Below are positions 1 through 8,317 of a stretch of 15,729 bases of DNA, piece after piece. Position numbers and translations under genes: made by a program. Positions within the stretch are counted from its first letter, which is position 1; every line of letters begins with the position of its first letter. Under the pieces are notes generated by a model. That model did not search any database, was not told where the DNA came from, and saw only the letters and a list, made by a program, of their open reading frames with translations. Source of the stretch: Bondarzewia mesenterica (Eukaryota; Basidiomycota; Agaricomycetes; Russulales; Bondarzewiaceae); contig SGPL01000678.1 of NCBI GenBank assembly GCA_004802705.1, forward strand, positions 1 through 15,729, written 5' to 3'.

Positions 1-218
1 CCTCTGATTTGACCTCGATCAACGACGATACCAGCACGCGCATTCGTTCGCGCCATTTCCTACCGAGCTTGCGCCCAGAGTCATCTATATTCGTCTTTTC
101 CCATCTCAACCACGTTGGCGCTCTTGCCCACGCTCTTTCCACTCCCCTATATACCTTTTCCCTCATTCCTGTCCACCAGCGCATGATCTGAGCGTCCTTT
201 TTTTTACAAACACCTATC
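1..218 (+). promoter_or_regulatory. 5' leader and proximal promoter of the chitin synthase gene
   Basis: This stretch lies directly upstream of the chitin synthase ATG at 219. It is pyrimidine-rich on the plus strand, as is common in fungal core promoters and 5' UTRs. It has a TATATA at 148-153, about 65-70 nt before the ATG, and a run of T at about 198-205 just ahead of the start. The start context is tatcATGG. No gene is visible in it. The TATA assignment is inference, and the transcription start cannot be read from sequence alone. Confidence 0.4.
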
Positions 219-3200
219 ATGGACTACCGTGGCCAGCGACCCCCACGTTCAGCGAGGCCTTCCATCTCCCAGAGCCCACCATCAGCGCCCACAGTTTCTC
301 CTTCTTACCCTGGCCAACCTCCGACTTCCTATGGCGCATACGTTCGTCCACCGGCCCAACCCTATGAGGGCCTGCGCAGCGGTGGTGGCGGAAATATCTC
401 TTTCGGGACCACAGAGCGCGGCGACCGTCATGAACCCCTCGACCAACCCGGCCGCGTCCGGGGTCACTCTGCATATCACAATATGATGCCGCCCACAAGT
501 CCCGACCCCGAAGGCAGGTACACGATGGCTGATGCTGCTCTTGCCGGACGCAAAAAAAGCTTGGTGCGCCCCGATCGGGAAAAGATCGAGCCCGGTCACC
601 GACAGTGGTACTACCGCACCCACGCCGCACAGCTCGAGGACGAGAGCAACACGAACTTAGTTCAACCTTCCAGTGTGTAATGTGCTTTTTTTTTATGGCG
701 ATATTTACCACTCAAGGCCTTTTCAGCGACTGGAAATGTGCCCCAGCCGGATCCGCTGCGCCGCGGTCGGTCTCTTCTCGCACGAGAGCAAGACGTTCAA
801 GAATCGGGCCTCGCACTGTTCAAACGAGGTGCTACCCTGCGCAAAAAGCGTCAAACGATCCCAGACGAAGAACCGCCGCAGCGCAAAGGCTGTATGTCAG
901 GTATCCCAGGGCCGCATGACGCCTGGGTGACGTATTGCTACATCCTGACGGTTTGCGTTCCCTCTTTCCTTTTGAAAGTTTTCGGTGCGCTCGTTCTCTG
1001 TACATTGCGAATCATCTGATGACTGACGCGTGGCTAGGAATCCGGAGCCCTGAGCAGCAGCGGGCATGGCGAGAAAAAATAGGTTTGGTGAGCGTCATCG
1101 CGGTGCTGATGGCCGGGGTCGGCTTCTTAACATTCGGATTCACGGATGCGGTTTGTGGGACGCCACCGAATCGGTTCCACGCGGGGTCGATTGAGACGGG
1201 ATCAGTGATCATTCATGGGTACGACTACGATTTTTCGCAGTTCCACCACCCGAAGGTGGGAAACTTTGACGGAGTGTCGAATCCACTGTTCGAGGGAAAT
1301 TGGAGCTTGGCGGGAAACGATGCGTCATTCCTGTTTCAAAACACGGGGAATAGCTGTCAAGGGATCATTACCAAGGCAGATAACTCGAGCATCTCAGGGA
1401 ACAACGGACAGGTGGACTGGTACTTCCCTTGCAATGTGTATAACCAACACGGAACATCGCAGGTTAATCTGACCGGCTACGACTCGACGACAAACTGTCA
1501 TGTATCAACGACAGCTAGGAAAGAGCTGGCCCAGATGAGCCCTCAGGGACAAGTATACTATTCTTGGGACGATGTTTCTAGTTCCAGTCGAAATCTGGCG
1601 GTTTTCGAATCGTGAGTGCGTTGTGATATGCTGCAGGTAAATCTGCTGATCGCTTTCGCGTAGCATGGTGCTTGACTTCAGTTTGCTGAAGTGGTTGAGC
1701 ACGGGCGAGGTGAAGTATCCATCAATTTTCGACGAGCTCGCGAACGCAAACGGGACATTCAACGGGAAGGACATCTCGATGTTCATGCTGCGGAACAATC
1801 AGCGGACCTTGGGTCACTGTCTGCAGCAGACGATCGGGGTTGGCTTCATCGACACGAAGAGCATTGGATGTGTGGCGTCCGATGTTGTTCTCTATGTCTC
1901 GCTCGTTTTCATCATCGGCGTGGTTGGGATCCGGTTCGTAATGGCTGTGATGTTCGCCTGGTTTTTTGCTCATCGGATCGGGGCGTTCAAACACGAGACG
2001 TACGAGCAGCGGATGCAGCGACAGGCAGAGATTGAGAACTGGACGAACGACATATATCGTCCCGCGCCAAGCGAGTACCGTCCGAATGTTACCAAGAACG
2101 GGCTTGCTCCAGGCAAGAAGGAGAAAAAGGGCACTCATTTCCTCCCTCGCCAGTCACGCTTCACGCCATCGGAGAATATTTTGAAGGGTGTTGGGGGCCG
2201 ACCTTCGACGGCGTACGGCATGCTCGACGCCATCCCTTACAAACGACCTGCTGTTAGCGTGTATGGTTCGGCGTCGGTTTCTGGCAAGAGTACTAAACTG
2301 TCGCCACCAGACTCGCCCTTCCGCAATTCCAGGAGCTCAACGTCACTCGGAGACTCCCGTGGTTTCGTGGACAATACCTGCCCATTCCCTCTACATAATG
2401 TTGTACCTCAACCGGCGCCTGACTTTGAACCATCCGGTTTTCCCCTTGCCCACACAATCTGTCTTGTCACTGCGTATTCCGAGTCCGTCGAAGGATTGCG
2501 TACAACCCTCGACTCCCTGGCCACGACAGATTACCCCAACAGCCACAAGGTCATCCTCGTCATCGCGGATGGTATGGTCAAGGGTGAGGGTAACGACAAG
2601 ACGACACCGGAGATCTGCTTGACGATGATGAAAGAGTTTGTTATTGAGTCGGAGGACGTTGAACCGCACTCGTATGTCGCTATTGCGGACGGTCACAAGA
2701 AGCATAACATGGCTAAGGTCTATGCTGGTTTCTACGCCTACGATGATGCGACTGTGGAGAGTTCCAAGCAGCAGCGTGTCCCGATGGTCCTTGTTGCGAA
2801 GACGGGTAACCCACTCGAGGCTAACGATGCCAAACCTGGTAATCGTGGCAAGCGCGACTCGCAGATTGTGCTCATGGGATTTCTCCAGAAGGTCATGTTC
2901 GACGAGCGCATGACGACATTCGAATACGAATTCTTCAACTCGCTTTGGCGGGTTACTGGTGTCAGCCCTGATCGTTATGAGCTCGTACTCTGTGTCGATG
3001 CCGATACCAAAGTTTTCCCTGATTCCCTCACACGAATGGCATCTTGTATGGTCCATGACGAGGAGATCATGGGTCTGTGTGGTGAAACGAAGATTGCAAA
3101 CAAGGGCGAGACTTGGGTCACTATGATTCAAGGTATGCCATTTCTTCAATTTCACCTTTCTTAGAATTTCACACGTCTTCACAGTCTTCGAGTACTACAT

Positions 3201-4880
3201 TTCGCATCATATGACGAAGGCATTCGAATCTATGTTCGGAGGCGTCACCTGTTTGCCTGGATGTTTCAGCATGTACCGCATCAAATCACCGAAGGGCGAC
3301 TCTGGCTATTGGGTACCCATCCTCGCCAATCCAGACATCGTGGAACATTATTCGGAGAACGTTGTCGATACCCTGCACAAGAAGAATCTGCTGCTCCTAG
3401 GAGAGGATCGATATCTGACGACGCTTATGCTTAAGACTTTCCCGAAGCGCAAGAACGTGTTCTGTCCATCGGCCGTATGCAAGACGGTCGTGCCCGATAC
3501 CTTCCGTATTCTTCTTTCGCAGCGTCGTCGTTGGATTAACTCGACTGTTCACAATCTTTTCGAGCTTCTGCTTGTCCGCGACCTTTGCGGAACGTTCTGC
3601 TTTTCCATGCAGTTCGTTGTGGGCATGGAGCTGGCAGGTACACTCGTTTTGCCTGCCGCTATCTCGTTCACTCTCTATCTCATCATCATCTCGATCATTC
3701 CCGGCGGTTCAAACACGACCATACCCCTCGTCCTACTTGCCATCGTTCTTGGCTTGCCGGGTCTGCTCATTGTTATCACTTCGCGCAAGATCGCTTACGT
3801 TGGATGGATGTTAATTTACCTCCTCTCGCTGCCAATCTGGAACGGTATCCTCCCTGCATATTCTTTCTGGCACTTCGATGACTTTTCGTGGGGTCAGACG
3901 CGCCAGGTTGCGGGAGACAAGGGCGGTAATCACGGTGACAAAGAAGGAGAGTTCGATTCGACCGATATTGTGATGAAACGTTGGGCGGAATTCGAGCGCG
4001 AGAGGCGATGGAAGAGTGGGTCGCAATCGAGGGATTCAACCTATTATGACAACAAGACGAATTCACCACAGCGGTTAGCTTTTGTCAATGATTATTTTTT
4101 GTTCAACCGCTGAGATAAGTCCATAGGTACTCCACTACTTCTAATTCAGAGCCTGGATACGCTCCCCCACAAGGCTTCGATATCAGCACTATGGATTCGT
4201 CAGCCTTTTCTGCCAACAGCTCAAGGCCACGGTACGACAGCAACCAACTGTTGACGCTTCCCGCACCGTTGGCTTTGAATCGACCACCGACAGGCACCGC
4301 GGCGTCAGCTTCATCCGCCGGAATGTCCCGAACTAGCGACGATGCATATGCCTCCGATGTTTCGTCTATGAATCACCGTCTGATTCCCAGTCCAGCCAAC
4401 GATTACTACGGTGAAGACACTTACGACCCACCCTTGCCTGCACCCGCACCACATCATGCTACTTCTACACCGCCAAACTTTGAGTCGCAAGTCTCACGCA
4501 CAGCAGGCAATAGCAATGCTGTCTACCGCCAGAACACTGTGTCGAATCAATACCCAGGAGAGACGCAGAACCCATACTATTCAGGTTACACCGAACATGC
4601 CGGATATGTTGCCGAGCCAGAGGAGCTGCCTATGTCCTCGCAAGCGAGTGGCGCCTCGCATTCTTTTGCTGGAAACCCGAGGGCTAGTAACCGTGGCGTG
4701 AGCTTGTCTGACAACGGACCTGTCCCTGGTCCCGAAGGAGTACGGCGCGTCGCACGACCACAAGGCCGCAGACCTACATCTCAGACACCTCAGAATCGCT
4801 ACTCTCGCTCGTCGATGTATGCCAATCTCCCACCTGGCGCGGCGCCACCTAGCACGGGCAATTACAGTGGTTACAATTGA
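219..4880 (+). CDS. CHS3: Chitin synthase, class IV (Chs3-like), 6 exons, 1465 aa
   Basis: This membrane-bound family 2 glycosyltransferase polymerises UDP-GlcNAc into cell wall chitin at the plasma membrane. Exons are 219-672, 727-984, 1038-1611, 1664-3132, 3185-4073 and 4127-4880; all five introns are GT-AG, 52-54 nt, and the joined length is an exact multiple of three. The order is: disordered Pro/Ser-rich N-terminus; conserved [12 protein letters not shown] block in exon 1; TM segments at about residues 217-238 and 252-272; a cytochrome b5-like region (about 277-430); TM at about 503-532; catalytic core with CVDADTK (872-878), [15 protein letters not shown] (992-997, bases 3403-3420) and QRRRW (1031-1035, bases 3520-3534); a C-terminal TM cluster (about 1054-1145); and a Ser/Pro/Tyr-rich tail to residue 1465. 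There is no N-terminal myosin motor and no DEK domain, which points to class IV rather than class V. It is longer than yeast Chs3 (1165 aa) because of both tails. The start at 219 has a good context and no better upstream ATG. Confidence 0.95.
2985..3534 (+). other. Catalytic core of the chitin synthase (DxD to QRRRW)
   Basis: This segment codes the signature active-site motifs in the expected order. CVDADTK (2991-3011) carries the Asp pair expected to bind metal and [12 protein letters not shown] and the [13 protein letters not shown] block (3241-3279) follow, then EDRYLT (3403-3420) and QRRRW (3520-3534), which belongs to the processive transferase site. The 52-nt intron 3133-3184 falls inside the core, between TMIQ and VFEYY. 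No key residue is missing, so the enzyme looks functional. The motif roles come from family knowledge; the residues themselves are read from the sequence. Confidence 0.93.
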
Positions 4881-5832
4881 ATGTGGTGGACGCTTGCCAG
4901 GATGATCAAGGATAGGCCTGTACAATGTTTTTTTTCTGACTCTTACGTGGACACTTTCTCCTCGCTTAATGACGTTTATTATGCTGTCTTTGTCTTGTGA
5001 TTGGACCAGTTATTTCTTGCTTTCTTTCCCCACTTTCCATCTCCAAGAAGTCGCGGACCTGACGCTGGTGCATTCGCCAAGGTACTCTGCTCCGGAGATC
5101 CTTGTCATCATTCTTTGCGAGGTTGCATGATCGGATAGATATCTTCTTGCATCATGGGCTTAGCATCTGCACGCGTGACACCACCTCTTCAGACTTTGTA
5201 CTCCCTCTTAATTTGTGCTCTTTTCGTACGTATCGAGTATCTCATGAACTCTCCCCATCCATATAAGTTACATACCAACTCGCTACACAGCACTTTGTAC
5301 CAGAGACTTGGCGTTTTTTTTATGCCACACGCTACTTGGCTTCGTTACAGTTTCACGTACGTCCTGACTTACCCGGTATCGAGGCCTCAATGTGTAATTA
5401 CCACGGATGCTTATAGCCCATGCATGCGTGTACATCTAGTGCATGCATATGTGGTGAGCTGATCATGGATGAGTTTGACCTTGTGAAATCTTCAGAGCGT
5501 CAGGTAGATTGAATCATGTGACACACTAACTCCTGTCTAATGAGAGGTTGAAGATCGAGCTGCGCAAAATCGCTCTCTCCCGATCGTCGATGTCGTTTGC
5601 TCAATTTCTCTGTGGTCCTCTTCGAAGAGGAGACTTGGTCTGGTGGAGAAACAAGCTGTCAACAACATGACTCGGACTTGCCGGCTGATTCGGAAGTCGG
5701 GCCTTCGGGACTCGGCCAACCAGTGATGGACGGTTTGTCAAGCACCGGCGCGCCTGCATATACAGCTTATGTTCCTTCCAAACTTCAAGTGCTTTCACCC
5801 TCGTCAGTAGCCTCTGGTTCTGATTGCTTGCC
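4881..5832. other. Non-coding spacer: chitin synthase 3' UTR and promoter side of the Sec14-like gene
   Basis: This gap of 952 nt lies between two genes on the same strand. The open frames in it (for example 5154-5462 and 5597-5836) have no recognisable domain or convincing composition. No canonical AATAAA polyadenylation signal was seen. Two sites stand out: a perfect 8-bp inverted repeat at 5420-5427/5441-5448, and TATA-like stretches (TATAAG near 5262 and ATATACA near 5758, the latter about 75 nt before the next ATG). The division between 3' UTR and promoter cannot be placed from sequence. Confidence 0.5.
5420..5448. repeat. Perfect inverted repeat ATGCATGC / GCATGCAT, 13-nt spacer
   Basis: The arms at 5420-5427 and 5441-5448 are exact reverse complements, separated by 13 nt. 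Each arm contains the self-complementary hexamer GCATGC. It could form a short hairpin or serve as a paired protein-binding site, but an 8-bp repeat of such simple composition can arise by chance. It lies about 540 nt downstream of the chitin synthase stop and about 390 nt upstream of the next ATG. Confidence 0.4.
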
Positions 5833-7319
5833 ATGACAAGGACGACCCAAATCATCACTTCACTGGCCCCGGACACTACCGTGAAGCCCGTGCACACGTA
5901 CACGGAGGAGCAAACAGAGCAGATCAAAGCTCTCCGAGAGGTTTGTGGTTTCTTTTTGTGCATGGTATCTAGGTTGTGATGCGCTCTTCCTGCGTGCTCA
6001 GCATGCGAACACACTGTGTCTTCCGGGATCTGATGAATATCATGCGTACGAGCGGAAGTGGCTTGACAGGCCAGATACCATTCCGCGTTACATGCGCGCC
6101 GCTAAGTGGAAGCTGGATGATGGCAAGAAGCGGATAAAGGGGACTTTGGAATGGCGAAGAGAGTTTAAGCCCGATTTAATTCCTCCCGATGAGGTACGTG
6201 CGTTGAATCTATGAATCTCCAGCTTCTATCGATGGACTTAGATAGTACGTTGTGCGGTTGTTCTGCACTACTAGGTCAAGATTGAAGCCGAGACGGGTAA
6301 AATGTGCAGCTACTTCTGAATTATGCTTGGAGAAGAGATGCTGAGCAAGGTCACAATTCCAGCATTCTGAATGGTTTTGATGTCGATGGACGCCCTATCA
6401 TCTATATGCGTCCAGGGCGCGAAAATACAGAAACGTCACCGCGTCAATTAAGGCACTTGGTCTGGGTTCTGTACGTATGTGTTATATCTCACTGTTGAAC
6501 AGGTTTATCAATGCTGTCTTTGTGATGCAGTGAACGCGCGAAGGATTTGATGCCGCCCGGTCAAGAGTCACTCATGATCATAGTCGACTATAAAAGTACA
6601 ACTCTCCGTACGAATCCATCCATTTCTATTGCTCGTAAGGTACCATTCACATCTATCACGCTTTATCGCCTTTTGAAAGACAAGAAACGCGTCTGATAAA
6701 CTCGTGTTATATTTATAGGTTCTGACAATTCTTCAACAACACTACGTCGAGACTCTCGGTCGTGCCATTGTAGTCAACCTCCCAATACTACTTTCGTTCT
6801 TCTACAAAGGCATCGCTCCCTTCCTCGACCCCGTCACTCGTGACAAGATGCGCTTTAATCCCGATCTGTTTGAGCTCGTCCCAAAGTCGCAACTTGACGC
6901 AGATTTCGGCGGCGAGTACGAGTTGGAGTGGGATTTTGAATCGTATTGGGCGCAAATGGTTGAGTGAGTGCCACGGCGTACTTGACTGCGTCTTATTTCT
7001 CGTGTTCATCCTTTCCTTCAGACATTGCGGTATCGCACCTGATGGTACACGCGTCCAGGGAAAGGACACTCCAGCTCTGACTAAGCAGCCTGAGCAAATC
7101 CAGGAATCATCGTTAACTCCTCCGCAAAGTCCTCCGGAAAGCGAAACATCATCACTCAGCCCAAGGTAAAAATTCGATTGCTTCAACATCTATGAATTCA
7201 TGTTCACCAGTGCATCTAGTACAACTCCGATTGCCTCTCCTCCTAACGAGTCCGCAACAGATAAACTTGATCCTACTTTCGAGCCGGAGGCCGCAACGGT
7301 GGCCCCAGTATCCTCGTAG
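5833..7319 (+). CDS. CRAL-TRIO (Sec14-like) phosphatidylinositol transfer protein, PDR16/PDR17 type, 8 exons, 349 aa
   Basis: This is predicted to be a cytosolic or membrane-peripheral protein that exchanges phosphatidylinositol and other lipids between membranes and supports phosphoinositide signalling and sterol homeostasis. Exons are 5833-5940, 6002-6193, 6275-6296, 6350-6470, 6531-6639, 6719-6963, 7022-7165 and 7211-7319; introns are GT-AG, 45-81 nt, and the total is 1050 nt. The CRAL-TRIO N-terminal helical region is about residues 36-100 (IPRYMRAAKWKLDD, TLEWRREF). The lipid-binding domain runs from about 108 to 265: NGFDVDGRPIIYMRPGREN, a TSPRQLRHLVW helix, LMIIVDYK, LQQHYVETLGRAIVVN, FLDPVTRDKMRF and LDADFGGEYE ahead of DFESYW. 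The PGREN/TSPRQ block is what separates PDR16-like proteins from Sec14 itself. A Ser/Pro-rich tail of about 80 aa ends at the TAG at 7317-7319. The start was chosen because the next upstream frame does not join the conserved region. Confidence 0.88.
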
Positions 7320-8146
7320 ACCACCAATGAAGAGTCACCCAGAGCCAGAAACCTTCATCACCTTCTTGGATTTCCTCTTGTTTTCGTACGCGGATAGACG
7401 GCTTGCGCTTGTTATCACATGCTCTCATTCACTCGCCGGCGTTGTAACTTTTCGACCCAGATTCGCTATAACTATGATCAAGGGCACTTGAATTTGTCTG
7501 ACCTTCACAATACAGATCTGACAGCTCACAGCTCACTTCTTGTCTGGCTGTGCTAAGTCTATAATTTACATGAACATCAAAGCGAAGCTAATATTCGCAT
7601 ACAGACAAAACAGACGATATGTAATGCGATGTAAGAGGAAAGCAAAGGAACACCGTATGATAGTTATAGTTATGTGGAGATATAGAGGTGGAGAACGAAA
7701 ACGAATAGCAATAGGAGTGATTGTCCACGATGCGCGGGAGTATAAACATGAATATGGATGCTTCAAACAGAGCTCAATGGAAGAACAGAAACATGAGACC
7801 AAACGAGTGACAGGACGTGTGTTTGCAGAGGGAATGGAATGGAAACTGGAGTGCGTAGATGATGCGGAGAAGAACGAAAGAAGAGAATGAGACAAAAAGA
7901 CACAACCTGATAAAAAATGCTGATAGAAAACAAGAAGTACGAAAGGAAAAGTGATTAGGAAGCGCAATATGCAGGGAACGTATACACATCTTGGTGCGGA
8001 GTTCATGCCCACCACGCTGCCTGATCTAGAATACTTGCTGTAAGATAGGCGAAATCCATCAAAAACCGTCCAAACCCCTCGGGCGAAGAGTCTCCACATT
8101 ACTGTATCGCACACTCACGTCAAGATTAGAACTGACCGTCCAGACG
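7320..8146. other. Convergent non-coding spacer with strand-biased composition
   Basis: This 827-nt spacer separates two genes that are transcribed toward each other and should hold both 3' UTRs. From about 7565 to 7960 the plus strand is strikingly purine-rich (many GAA, AGA, GAG, AAA runs), so the minus strand is pyrimidine-rich. This bias keeps long frames open on both strands (7540-7890 plus, 7566-8114 minus), but neither translation shows a domain. No recognisable gene, tRNA or repeat family is present. Confidence 0.5.
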
Positions 8147-8286
8147 TCATGGCGGGCTCCTCCAACTCGACGGCGGCGATACTGCACCCACGAGTCCTCC
8201 CTTCCTCCCCGGTGTCTGTGCAAGTCCACCGCTTGAAGGCGCAGTCTTGGTCCTGCTTCTCGGAACTTCTCTCTTTGCCATCCCAA

Positions 8287-8317
<31 letters not shown>

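Noticed and set aside
217..711. 164-codon minus-strand open frame and overlapping 113-codon frame (282-623)
   Set aside because: They are antisense to chitin synthase exon 1, which carries the conserved [12 protein letters not shown] block and splices in frame to exon 2.
2391..3182. 263-codon minus-strand open frame
   Set aside because: It is fully antisense to the catalytic exon of the chitin synthase, has no recognisable domain, and is explained by codon bias of the sense strand.
5154..5462. 102-codon plus-strand open frame in the first spacer
   Set aside because: Its composition is unlike the neighbouring proteins, it has no domain and no plausible splice to the Sec14-like gene.
7540..7890. 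116-codon plus-strand open frame rich in Lys, Arg and Glu
   Set aside because: It is produced by the purine-rich strand bias, has no family resemblance, and lies after the Sec14-like stop in a 3' spacer.
7566..8114. 182-codon minus-strand open frame just downstream of the leftward gene
   Set aside because: The translation is a Phe/Ser/Leu-rich product of the pyrimidine-rich strand with no domain. It lies in the expected 3' UTR, and the upstream gene already ends in a clean stop at 8147.
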